In this document: positions 1 through 7,594 of the stretch, piece after piece
Layout of the letters: each line of letters begins with the position of its first letter
Position numbering within the stretch: the first letter of the stretch is position 1
Assembly: GCA_945876985.1 (NCBI GenBank)
Contig: CAMCQX010000022.1
Coordinates: 1-11,727 of the forward strand
Direction: 5' to 3'
DNA from: Chitinophaga pinensis
Lineage (GTDB): Bacteria; Bacteroidota; Bacteroidia; UKL13-3
DNA: 11,727 nt
The notes under the pieces: model-generated
Databases searched by the model: none
The model's input: the letters and a program-made list of their open reading frames with translations, nothing else
Told to the model about the DNA's origin: nothing
Position numbers and translations under genes: made by a program

Positions 1-3
1 AAA

Positions 4-3000
4 ATGAAAAAAATAATCACTTTATGTTTGTTTTTTTTGTGGGCAAACATTCCATTAAAAGCACAAGTTTTTGATGATTTTTCTGATGGAAATTTTAGTG
101 CCAACCCAAATTGGGAAGGCGATGACAGCCTATGGCAAATCAATAATAATTTTCAATTGCAAAGCAAAGGAACTTCGGGAAGTGCCAAAGATATTTGCTT
201 AAGTACACGAACCAATTTTGAAAAAAATACCGAATGGCGTTTTTCTATTCAGTTAAATTTCAGTCCAAGTACACAAAATTTTTGTAGATTTTACCTAGCC
301 GCTGATCAAATAAATCTAAAAGGAAACCTGAATGCATACTATATTCAATTTGGTGGAAGTACCGGAAATACTGATTCTATAAGCTTATACAAACAAGAAG
401 GAGCTATTCGAACTCGAATCATTGCAGGTAGACCAGCAACAGTTTCAAAAACAAATAACAGCATAGCTATAAAAGTAAATAGAGACAGCTTAGGTAATTG
501 GATTTTATACAGCGATACTGCTGCTAATGGAAATTTTGTATTAGAAGGAAATGTATTTGATACCACTTTTAAATCCACTGAATACTCCGGAATATTTGCC
601 CGCTTTACTTCAACAAATATTTCAAATTTTTATTTTGATAATTTATACATTGGAGAGCCAATCATTGATTTAAATCCTCCAAAAATTGAAAATTATTCAT
701 TCAAAAATGACAGTGTGATACAAATAAATTTCAATGAAAGATTAGACATCAATACTGCCAACAATATAAGTAATTTTGAATTGAATTATTCCTTTCCAGT
801 TATTATAAATACTGAGCTTAGCAGTGACAATAAAAGTATTTTAGTGAGCTTTAAAAATTCATTTATTTCCACAAATAATTATATTTTAACTGTTAAAAAC
901 ATAAGCGATTTGGCCAATAATGTGATGCCTGATACAAATGTCTCTTTTTGGTTTTACAAACCAAGTATTGACGATATTGTAATCAATGAAATAATGCCCG
1001 ATCCATCACCGAGTAATGGATTACCAGATGCTGAATTCATGGAACTTTATAACCGAACAAACTACCCAATAGACATCAGTAATTGGAAAATATTTGATTT
1101 AACTGGTTTTGCAAGCATTCCCAATTATATCATTCAACCCAAAGAGTACTTAATTATTAGCAATCCTACCAATGAAAGTTTATTTAAAAGTTATGGAAAA
1201 ACTTTAGCCGTTCCTTTCTTAGTTGGTTTAAATAATGATGTCGATTTGGTTCAATTAGTAAATACAAAAGGTGAAATTATCAATCAAATCAAGTACGATT
1301 TATCATGGTATCAATCTGCTGTTAAGGCCAATGGAGGATATAGTTTAGAGTTGATAAACCCTTATGTATTATGCAAAGGAGTTGATAACTGGATAGGTGC
1401 TGGAAGCAGCGTTGGTGGTACACCGGGAAATGTAAATTTTTCAAACAACATGAATCCTGATAATACAAGGCCTTTGGTAAAAAACTTTTATTATACAAAC
1501 GATAAAAACTTAGTCATGGTATTCAATGAAAAAATGGATTTGAATTCATTTCAGAACATTAAATTAAGCATCAATGGAAATGCCATTTTATCTAAAACCA
1601 TTTCAGGTGTTAGAAACGATTCTTTATTTATTTTTCTCAATAATGCTTTGGTGGATAGGCAAAATTACACCCTTCAAATTGATTCAGCTTTTGATTGTTC
1701 CATGAATAAAATTGCTGATAATTCAAATGTAAGTTTTACTTATATTCCTATTCAAGCTGGACTACAAAGTGATATCATAATTACTGAAATTTCTCCAAAC
1801 CCAAAGCCAAATATGGCATTGCTAGATGCCGAATACATTGAAGTTTTTAACCGTTCTAAAAATATTATTTCCTTAAATAATTTTAAAATAAAAAAAGGTT
1901 CAACCATTACTTCCATTGGAAATATTCAATTGTATCCTGATAGTTTTTTAGTGATTTGTGATGACAGTAAATTACCCTTATTTTTAGGTATTAACAATGT
2001 AATTTCAGTGCCTAATTTTCCAACATTAAGTTTGGATGATGAAATAGTTTTACTCAACGAAAACAACCATGTCATTCATCAAATAGCATACAAACAAACT
2101 TGGTACAATAACAATGTGAAAGCCGATGGTGGTTGGAGTTTAGAAATGATTGACACTAAAAACTCTTGCGGAACTGCCAGTAATTGGTCTGCCAGTAAAA
2201 GTTCAAATGGAGGAACAATTGGAAAACAAAATTCCATAAAAGGAACGAACGAAGATCGCGCTTTACCGATGCTTGAAAGAATTTATCCAGTTAATAATAA
2301 TACAGTTGAATTATATTTCAATGAAACATTAGATAGTTTAAGTGCATGCAAAATCAATAATTTTACATTCAATCCTAGCTTAAGCGGACCATTCGTATTT
2401 GATTTTAAGGATGATTTTTTGACTACACTGCGTTTGAAATTAAATGATAGTTTGAAACAAAATCAAGTTTATACTTTAAAAATTAATACGGTAAAAGATT
2501 GTGCAGAAAATACAATTAATGCGGAGAATAACTTTGAATTTGGGCTTACAAAACCCGCTGATACCAACGATATTGCTATCAATGAAATACTTTTCAATCC
2601 AAGAACTGATGGCGTTGATTTTGTAGAAATTTACAACAAAACCAACCAATTTATTGACATCAAAAATTTATGGATAGGCAATAGAAATGCTGCAAATTTA
2701 ATCGATAATTATTATCCTTTGGCAGATTCAGGGTACATGCTTTTACCCAAAAATTATTACGTGGTTACCACCAATCCAGAAATCATCAAACAACAATATT
2801 TTGTTCAAAATAACCATCATTTTATTACGCTAAAAACATTGCCAAGCATGAACGATGAGGAAGGAACATTGGTGTTATTTTCAAAACCAGAAACCATTTT
2901 TGATGAACTAAAATATGACGACAAAATGCATTTTACTTTAATTGATAACAAGGAAGGTGTAAGCTTGGAACGCATTGATTTTAATAGAAAAACAAACGAT

Positions 3001-3405
3001 AGAAGTAATTGGACATCGGCTGCAAGTACCAGTAATTTTGCAACACCAACTTATAAAAATTCGCAGTACTTGAAATCCAATAACAATGCTGAATTTTTAA
3101 GCATTGAACCCGAAGTTTTTACTCCAAATAACGATGGTGTAAACGATTTAGTAAACTTTACTTATCAATTCAATAAAAATAATTATACCGCTAATTTGAA
3201 TATTTATAACAGCAATGGAAATTTAGTAAAAATGCTTTTAAATAATGCGCCATTGGGAACGGAGGGAATATTAAGTTGGAACGGATTAAGTGATAAAAAC
3301 CAATCCTTGCCCGTTGGAATTTATGTGGTAAATTTTGAATTTTTCAATACGGATGGAACCACAGATTCTTTGAAAAAAACATTGGTAATTGGTAAAAGTT
3401 TTTAA
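4..3405 (+). CDS. Secreted multidomain lamin-tail-domain protein with type IX secretion-like C-terminal domain
   Basis: Likely a cell-surface or secreted protein; its substrate or partner is unknown. The first 20 or so residues form a signal peptide (MKK, hydrophobic core, cleavage after LKA/Q). Residues about 21-215 look like a jelly-roll, lectin-type beta domain. Three units follow, each with an Ig-like domain of the Big_5/SbsA type (near 222, 490 and 755) and a lamin tail domain starting near residues 323, 589 and 854 (VINEIMPDP, IITEISPNP, AINEILFNP, each followed by an E-x-Y/F-N core). The last 90 or so residues begin FTPNNDGVND and contain LPVGIYVV, typical of CHU_C or FlgD-like C-terminal domains used for type IX secretion and surface anchoring. 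The frame is open throughout and ends directly against trmN6. The start is the first ATG, only three bases into the window, so its promoter cannot be seen. The domain calls are by motif reading; the biological role is not known. Confidence 0.9.
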   Translation: MKKIITLCLFFLWANIPLKAQVFDDFSDGNFSANPNWEGDDSLWQINNNFQLQSKGTSGSAKDICLSTRTNFEKNTEWRFSIQLNFSPSTQNFCRFYLAADQINLKGNLNAYYIQFGGSTGNTDSISLYKQEGAIRTRIIAGRPATVSKTNNSIAIKVNRDSLGNWILYSDTAANGNFVLEGNVFDTTFKSTEYSGIFARFTSTNISNFYFDNLYIGEPIIDLNPPKIENYSFKNDSVIQINFNERLDINTANNISNFELNYSFPVIINTELSSDNKSILVSFKNSFISTNNYILTVKNISDLANNVMPDTNVSFWFYKPSIDDIVINEIMPDPSPSNGLPDAEFMELYNRTNYPIDISNWKIFDLTGFASIPNYIIQPKEYLIISNPTNESLFKSYGKTLAVPFLVGLNNDVDLVQLVNTKGEIINQIKYDLSWYQSAVKANGGYSLELINPYVLCKGVDNWIGAGSSVGGTPGNVNFSNNMNPDNTRPLVKNFYYTNDKNLVMVFNEKMDLNSFQNIKLSINGNAILSKTISGVRNDSLFIFLNNALVDRQNYTLQIDSAFDCSMNKIADNSNVSFTYIPIQAGLQSDIIITEISPNPKPNMALLDAEYIEVFNRSKNIISLNNFKIKKGSTITSIGNIQLYPDSFLVICDDSKLPLFLGINNVISVPNFPTLSLDDEIVLLNENNHVIHQIAYKQTWYNNNVKADGGWSLEMIDTKNSCGTASNWSASKSSNGGTIGKQNSIKGTNEDRALPMLERIYPVNNNTVELYFNETLDSLSACKINNFTFNPSLSGPFVFDFKDDFLTTLRLKLNDSLKQNQVYTLKINTVKDCAENTINAENNFEFGLTKPADTNDIAINEILFNPRTDGVDFVEIYNKTNQFIDIKNLWIGNRNAANLIDNYYPLADSGYMLLPKNYYVVTTNPEIIKQQYFVQNNHHFITLKTLPSMNDEEGTLVLFSKPETIFDELKYDDKMHFTLIDNKEGVSLERIDFNRKTNDRSNWTSAASTSNFATPTYKNSQYLKSNNNAEFLSIEPEVFTPNNDGVNDLVNFTYQFNKNNYTANLNIYNSNGNLVKMLLNNAPLGTEGILSWNGLSDKNQSLPVGIYVVNFEFFNTDGTTDSLKKTLVIGKSF

Positions 3406-4113
3406 ATGGCAAATAACTATTTTCAGTTCAAACAGTTTTTAATAAATCAGGATCAATGTGCCATGAAAGTGGGCACCGATAGTGTTTTGTTGGGTTGTTT
3501 AGTTACTATCAACAATGCAATAAATTGTTTGGACATTGGAACGGGAACGGGCATTTTATCACTAATGCTTGCGCAACGAAACAATGAACTTATAATAGAT
3601 GCCATTGAAATAGATGAACAAGCTTTTTTACAAGCAAATAATAATTTTTCTTCCTCTAGGTTTAGCCCTCAAATTCAAGCGCATTGCTGTGCTTTGCAAA
3701 GTTTCGCTCCAAATAGTAAGTATGATTTAATCATTAGCAATCCACCTTATTTTGTAGGTAAAAACAATTTCAGCATAGCCAATATACAACGAGCCAAAGC
3801 CAGGCACGACAATGATTTATCGTTTGAGGATTTAATTCATTCAGTAATAAAATTATTAAGTGATACGGGAAAATTCACACTGATTTTACCCATTGCGGAA
3901 GCAATCATTTTTAAAGAATTAGCCATTCAAAAAGGATTGTTTTTAAATAAAGAAATATTTATTAAACCAAAACCAAGTAAGGAACACAATAGAATAATCA
4001 TGGAATTTTCGCTGCTACAAGAAGAGAAAATCACAGCAGAATTTGTTATTTACAATGATGATAATTCACAAACCGAAGCTTATAAAAATATAACAAGTGA
4101 GTTTTATTTATAA
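3406..4113 (+). CDS. trmN6: tRNA1(Val) (adenine(37)-N6)-methyltransferase, TrmN6/YfiC family
   Basis: A cytoplasmic SAM-dependent methyltransferase expected to make N6-methyladenosine at position 37 of tRNA-Val. The N-terminus matches the family: FQFKQF near residue 6 and the KVGTDSVLLG stretch at 21-30. The SAM-binding glycine loop LDIGTGTG is at 42-49, an acidic residue ends the next strand (IEID, about 67-70), and the amino-methyltransferase motif NPPY is at 112-115. The 235-residue length fits the family. The ATG follows the TAA of the preceding gene with no intervening base, so it is probably translated by reinitiation from the upstream message. The gene is convergent with htrA. The family call is strong; the exact tRNA target is inferred from E. 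coli YfiC. Confidence 0.9.
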   Translation: MANNYFQFKQFLINQDQCAMKVGTDSVLLGCLVTINNAINCLDIGTGTGILSLMLAQRNNELIIDAIEIDEQAFLQANNNFSSSRFSPQIQAHCCALQSFAPNSKYDLIISNPPYFVGKNNFSIANIQRAKARHDNDLSFEDLIHSVIKLLSDTGKFTLILPIAEAIIFKELAIQKGLFLNKEIFIKPKPSKEHNRIIMEFSLLQEEKITAEFVIYNDDNSQTEAYKNITSEFYL

Positions 4114-4116
4114 ACT

Positions 4117-4163
4117 CCCGTCAGACGCTTAAAAGCCTTTGCGTTGCCTAGGCGTCAGACGGG
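4117..4163. repeat. Short imperfect inverted repeat built on CGTCAGACG
   Basis: Arms CCCGTCAGACGC (4117-4128) and GCGTCAGACGGG (4152-4163) pair over 12 bases with one A-A mismatch. The 9-mer CGTCAGACG is itself nearly palindromic, so it also appears as a direct repeat at 4119-4127 and 4153-4161. It starts three bases after the trmN6 stop and has no T-run on its plus-strand 3' side, so it does not look like an ordinary intrinsic terminator. Its GC content stands out against the AT-rich flanks. It may be a REP-type dispersed element or an mRNA 3'-end stabiliser. Confidence 0.65.
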
Positions 4164-4191
4164 TAATTAACAAAGCTAAATTAATATCCAC

Positions 4192-4227
4192 AAAAAAAGC
4201 CGACTGCATTTTCATACAGTCGGCTTT
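4192..4227 (-). terminator. Intrinsic terminator of htrA
   Basis: A perfect 11-bp stem, AAAGCCGACTG (4196-4206) with CAGTCGGCTTT (4217-4227), encloses a 10-base loop. Read on the minus strand, the stem runs straight into seven T residues (4198-4192). It begins 14 bases past the htrA stop codon. Confidence 0.9.
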
Positions 4228-4240
4228 AAAATTTATCAAT

Positions 4241-5707
4241 TTATTTATTGGCTATTTTTACAGCATAATAATCTTGGGTGCCATCGGCTTTTATTCCTTC
4301 CACTAAAACTGCACCTTTTTTACCTTCAAATGCAGTTTTTACATCGTTTACAGTTGCCACTGCTTTTTTATCAATAGTTGTAATTACAAAACCAATTGGA
4401 ACTCCTGCAGCTCTTAAAATACTTTTAGACCCAAAGTTTTTTACTTTAATGCCACTGGCAATTTTTAATTTCAATCTTTCATCACGGGTAAGCGTTTCAA
4501 AATCGGTATCTAAGGCCTTGTTTACTTCTGTTTTCTCCGCAATTTTTAAAGTAGTTTTTCCGTCTAAGCCTTTTAATTTTACATCAAAAAACTTTTCTTT
4601 TCCTTCTCTAATTACTTTTACTTTTACAATATCGCCAGGGTTTTTCTTACCTATCATTTCTTGTAATTCAGGGGTAGTTTTGGTATCTACGCCATCGGCC
4701 GAAACAATTACATCATCCGATTTTAAACCTGCTTCTTCAGCTGCGCTGTTTTCTTTTACATTTCTTACATAAACACCTTTTACTTCTTTTAACCCTAATT
4801 TATCGGCAAGTTCACCATCTACATCCGAAATTTCAACACCTAAAACTCCACGTTGTACCGTTCCATATTTTTGTAAATCATTGATTACTTTTTGCATTAA
4901 ATTACTTGGAATAGCAAAAGCATAACCTGCATACTGCCCAGTTTCACTGGCAATGGCAGTATTAATTCCCACCAATTTACCATCTTGATTCACCAAAGCA
5001 CCACCACTATTTCCTGGATTTACAGCCGCATCTGTTTGAATAAATGATTCAATAGGATATTGTTGTCCATTGCCTCTATTTATATTCAAGTTTCTACCTT
5101 TAGCACTGATAATTCCAGCAGTAACTGTTGAGGTTAAATTAAATGGATTGCCAACGGCTAAAACCCATTGACCCACTTTTACTTCATCACTATTTCCAAT
5201 AACGGCAAAAGGCAAATTACTTTCCGAAATTCTTAACAAGGCTAAATCTGTGTTTACATCTTTTCCTAACAATTCAGCATCATATTCACGCTTATCATTT
5301 AAAATTACTTTTATTTTAGTGGCACCATCTATTACATGGTTATTGGTAACTATTAATCCATTTTCCGAAATAATTACACCGCTACCACTTCCAGATCTTG
5401 GTCCTTGTTGTGGCATGCTGAAACCTCTTCCTCCAAAAAAATCAAATGGATTTATTTCTTGCGGTTGTTCGTTGCGTGTTTGGGGTTGATCAACAACAGT
5501 TAAAATATGAACTACTGTTGGCGTTACTAATTCGGCTACTGCCACAAAATCAGGTCTGTCGGCTGAGGCTGACAAACTTGCATACCTTGCTAAGTAATTT
5601 TGAGTAAATTCTGTGGCGTTTTGTTTACTTCCAAATAACTTGCTTAACCCAATTGCAGACAAACCTCCAAGGCATGCTACTGCGAAAATTAATGTGTACT
5701 TTTTCAT
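4241..5707 (-). CDS. htrA: HtrA/Do-family periplasmic serine protease with PDZ domains
   Basis: An envelope quality-control protease and chaperone that degrades misfolded exported proteins. Residues about 5-25 are hydrophobic and act as a signal peptide or membrane anchor. The trypsin-like domain shows the full catalytic triad: His124 in TNNHVIDGA, Asp154 in NTDLALLRI and Ser234 in NPGNSGGAL. A typical Q-linker rich in Pro, Gly and Phe (about 84-108) lies before the first protease strand, as in DegP/DegQ. PDZ1 spans about 285-380 (GVYVRNVKENSAAEEAGL). A second, more divergent PDZ-like segment spans about 400-488 and keeps AAGVPIGFVITTID. The length of 488 is normal for the family. The gene is monocistronic, with its own terminator at 4192-4227. 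A weak candidate -7 element (AATATTTG on the minus strand, 5760-5753) lies upstream. Whether it is closer to DegP, DegQ or DegS cannot be settled here; two PDZ domains argue against DegS. Confidence 0.95.
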   Translation of the reverse strand: MKKYTLIFAVACLGGLSAIGLSKLFGSKQNATEFTQNYLARYASLSASADRPDFVAVAELVTPTVVHILTVVDQPQTRNEQPQEINPFDFFGGRGFSMPQQGPRSGSGSGVIISENGLIVTNNHVIDGATKIKVILNDKREYDAELLGKDVNTDLALLRISESNLPFAVIGNSDEVKVGQWVLAVGNPFNLTSTVTAGIISAKGRNLNINRGNGQQYPIESFIQTDAAVNPGNSGGALVNQDGKLVGINTAIASETGQYAGYAFAIPSNLMQKVINDLQKYGTVQRGVLGVEISDVDGELADKLGLKEVKGVYVRNVKENSAAEEAGLKSDDVIVSADGVDTKTTPELQEMIGKKNPGDIVKVKVIREGKEKFFDVKLKGLDGKTTLKIAEKTEVNKALDTDFETLTRDERLKLKIASGIKVKNFGSKSILRAAGVPIGFVITTIDKKAVATVNDVKTAFEGKKGAVLVEGIKADGTQDYYAVKIANK

Positions 5708-5841
5708 GTGTGTTTTTATTTCAATTTATATTTTAGTAAAATTTCTTTTATTCAAATATTATTCCATTTTTTATAACATAAACGAAATGCTTTGTTAAAT
5801 ATTTGAAAATTAATTCTAAAAAAATGCTTAAAAAATGATGT

Positions 5842-5877
5842 CACCAAAAAGCCCCGAAATTTCGAGGCTTTTTGGTG
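5842..5877 (-). terminator. Strong hairpin, probable terminator of icd
   Basis: An 18-bp stem with a single C-A mismatch and almost no loop (CACCAAAAAGCC... pairing with ...GGCTTTTTGGTG), with the A- and T-runs inside the stem as in many bidirectional terminators. It lies 156 bases beyond the icd stop codon and upstream of htrA, both on the minus strand, so it would end icd transcription and insulate htrA. On the minus strand a further run of T follows about nine bases after the stem. Confidence 0.75.
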
Positions 5878-5907
5878 TAAAAAATATTTGGTAATTATTG
5901 AGATAAA

Positions 5908-6028
5908 TGTCTGATAAGAAAATTTCAAGTTCGAGGCTTGTGATGCTAGAAAATATGGGAGTTTAGTTTTCCTAAATGACCATTTTTATAGCGAGCATAA
6001 CGATGAAATTGTACTTTTCTTGCAGACA
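5908..6028. repeat. 121-bp imperfect palindromic element, possibly MITE-like
   Basis: The two halves are inverted copies of each other. The outer ends are TGTCTG (5908-5913) and CAGACA (6023-6028), each followed inward by AAGAAAA or its complement. The match goes on in patches: CAA-TTC, GCTA-AAAA, ATGG, and TTTAG/CTAAA around a central TTTTC at 5967-5971. No convincing reading frame runs through it. It sits four bases beyond the icd stop codon. An ATAA flanks each side (5903-5906 and 6029-6032), which could be a target duplication but is too short and AT-rich to count as proof. Together with the hairpin at 5842-5877 this accounts for most of the icd-htrA gap; the remaining 134 bases next to htrA are AT-rich, with nothing else visible. 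Confidence 0.6.
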
Positions 6029-6032
6029 ATAA

Positions 6033-7262
6033 TTAAGCTAATTTAGCTTTCAAATTGCTATCAATTGCATCTAAAAAATCTTGTGTGTTTAGGTAATGTT
6101 CCCCTAAAGTTACTTTATTTCCATGAATACAAACTGCTAAATCTTTAGTCATTTTACCACTTTCTACTGTTTCAATACAAACAGCTTCTAACGCATGGCA
6201 AAAATTAATAAGCTCTTGGTTGTTGTCTAATTTACCTCTAAACTCTAATCCACGCGTCCAAGCAAAAATACTTGCAATTGGGTTAGTAGAAGTTGATTTA
6301 CCAGCTTGGTGATCGCGGTAATGGCGAGTAACAGTTCCGTGAGCGGCTTCTGCTTCCATTACTTTTCCATCAGGAGTAATTAACACCGAAGTCATTAAAC
6401 CCAATGAACCAAAACCTTGTGCTACTGTGTCCGATTGCACATCGCCATCATAGTTTTTACAAGCCCAAACAAAATTTCCGTTCCATTTTAAAGCCGAAGC
6501 CACCATGTCGTCAATTAAACGATGTTCGTAAACGATTCCTGCTGCTACAAATTTAGCTTTATAATCTGCTTGGTATATTTCTTCAAAAATATCTTTAAAT
6601 CTACCATCATATTTTTTCAAAATGGTATTTTTAGTTGATAAATATAAAGGCCATTTTTTTGTCAATGCTTGATTAAAACATGAATGCGCAAAACCACGAA
6701 TACTTTCGTCAGTGTTATACATTGCTAAAGCAACACCATCACTTTTGAAATTATATACTTCAAAATTTTGAGCATCAGAGCCATCTTCTGGAGTAAAAGT
6801 AATGGTTAATTTTCCTTTTCCTTTTGTTACAAAATCGGTAGCGCGGTATTGATCACCAAAAGCATGACGGCCAATACAAATTGGAGCAGTCCAATTTGGA
6901 ACTAAACGAGGAACATTTTTACAAACAATTGGTTCGCGAAAAACGGTTCCATCTAATATATTACGAATCGTACCGTTCGGGCTTTTCCACATTTGTTTTA
7001 AGCCAAATTCTTCTACACGTTGTTCGTCAGGAGTAATGGTAGCACATTTAATACCAACACCATATTTTTTTATTGCTTCAGCAGCATCTATCGTAACTTG
7101 ATCGTTGGTTTCATCTCTATATTCCATTCCTAAATCGTAGTATTTAACATCTAAATCTAGGTAAGGAAGAATCAATTTGTCTTTGATAAACTTCCAAATA
7201 ATGCGAGTCATTTCATCGCCATCTAATTCAACCACAGGGTTGGCAACTTTTATTTTAGTCAT
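6033..7262 (-). CDS. icd: NADP-dependent isocitrate dehydrogenase, eukaryote-like homodimeric type
   Basis: Oxidatively decarboxylates isocitrate to 2-oxoglutarate in the TCA cycle, producing NADPH. The 409-residue protein aligns by eye with human IDH1/IDH2 rather than with the E. coli Icd subtype. The isocitrate-binding SPNGTIRN (Ser94, Arg100), [15 protein letters not shown] (Arg132 falls at the same number as in human IDH1) and catalytic Lys211 in [12 protein letters not shown] are all present. So are the metal-binding aspartates near 251, 274 and 278 (YDGDVQSD) and the NADP-binding [12 protein letters not shown]. The ATG gives the family N-terminus directly ([21 protein letters not shown]). 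No key residue is missing. It is transcribed divergently from pdhA and looks monocistronic. A candidate promoter lies 34-63 bases upstream and a terminator at 5842-5877. Confidence 0.97.
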   Translation of the reverse strand: MTKIKVANPVVELDGDEMTRIIWKFIKDKLILPYLDLDVKYYDLGMEYRDETNDQVTIDAAEAIKKYGVGIKCATITPDEQRVEEFGLKQMWKSPNGTIRNILDGTVFREPIVCKNVPRLVPNWTAPICIGRHAFGDQYRATDFVTKGKGKLTITFTPEDGSDAQNFEVYNFKSDGVALAMYNTDESIRGFAHSCFNQALTKKWPLYLSTKNTILKKYDGRFKDIFEEIYQADYKAKFVAAGIVYEHRLIDDMVASALKWNGNFVWACKNYDGDVQSDTVAQGFGSLGLMTSVLITPDGKVMEAEAAHGTVTRHYRDHQAGKSTSTNPIASIFAWTRGLEFRGKLDNNQELINFCHALEAVCIETVESGKMTKDLAVCIHGNKVTLGEHYLNTQDFLDAIDSNLKAKLA

Positions 7263-7295
7263 AATTTGTTTGTGTAAGTAACTTCGTAATTTGGG

Positions 7296-7325
7296 CGAAA
7301 ATAAAGAGTTTTAATTAGCGAGCAA
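7296..7325 (-). promoter_or_regulatory. Candidate Bacteroidota-type promoter for icd
   Basis: On the minus strand TTG (7325-7323, within TTTTG) is followed after 19 bases by TATTTTCG (7303-7296), one mismatch from the Bacteroidota -7 consensus TAnnTTTG, with the expected -33 TTG spacing. Transcription would start near 7289-7291, giving a leader of about 27-29 bases before the icd ATG. Confidence 0.45.
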
Positions 7326-7368
7326 AATTCAATAAGACTGTTTTATGTTATGTTTTTGTGAAATCAAT

Positions 7369-7507
7369 AGGCAATTGACAATGGGCAATTGGCAAAAAAA
7401 TAATATTAGGCATTTTATCCTTAAATTATTGTTTTGATTCAATAAAAAACCAGACTTTAAAAGCAAAGAATTCAATCAATTCAAAATTCAAAATTCAAAA
7501 TTCAAAA
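7369..7507. repeat. Simple repeats in the icd-pdhA intergenic region
   Basis: Two low-complexity tracts lie in the 332-base gap. One has two degenerate GGCAATTG copies (about 7369-7392, with GGCAATTGACAAT and GGGCAATTGGCA). The other is four exact tandem copies of the heptamer TTCAAAA at 7480-7507, with diverged copies before it (TTCAATCAA from 7471). The rest of the gap is AT-rich, with candidate promoters but no reading frame worth calling. Confidence 0.7.
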
Positions 7508-7510
7508 TTT

Positions 7511-7518
7511 TACATTTG
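7511..7518 (+). promoter_or_regulatory. Candidate -7 element for pdhA
   Basis: TACATTTG matches the Bacteroidota -7 consensus TAnnTTTG exactly and lies directly after the TTCAAAA tandem repeat. No TTG is present at the expected -33 distance, which falls inside the repeat. The leader to the pdhA ATG would be about 70 bases. Confidence 0.3.
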
Positions 7519-7594
7519 ATTATCAGTTTATTATTTTAAAGAAAACCCTTTTTAACTTAGTTATTTTTTTGTTTTTTTGCATTCCTTTAAAATT

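Noticed and set aside
345..578. Minus-strand open frame of 77 codons inside the lamin-tail gene
   Set aside because: It lies wholly within a well-supported plus-strand gene and shows no recognisable motif; a shadow frame.
4278..4772. Plus-strand open frame of 164 codons opposite htrA
   Set aside because: It lies antisense to the PDZ part of htrA, with a Ser/Phe/Thr-rich composition typical of the complement of Lys/Glu-rich coding DNA; no family features.
5250..5798. Two plus-strand frames opposite the 5' part of htrA and its upstream region
   Set aside because: No motif and overlap with the strong catalytic domain; the second (5613-5798) only runs on into AT-rich intergenic DNA.
7480..7507. 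Short CRISPR-like array
   Set aside because: The repeat is a 7-base tandem with no spacers, so it is a simple-sequence repeat.
7577..7594. TTG start adding six residues to pdhA
   Set aside because: The extension (MHSFKI) is not expected in the family, lies in a T-rich tract, and an ATG at 7595 gives the normal N-terminus.
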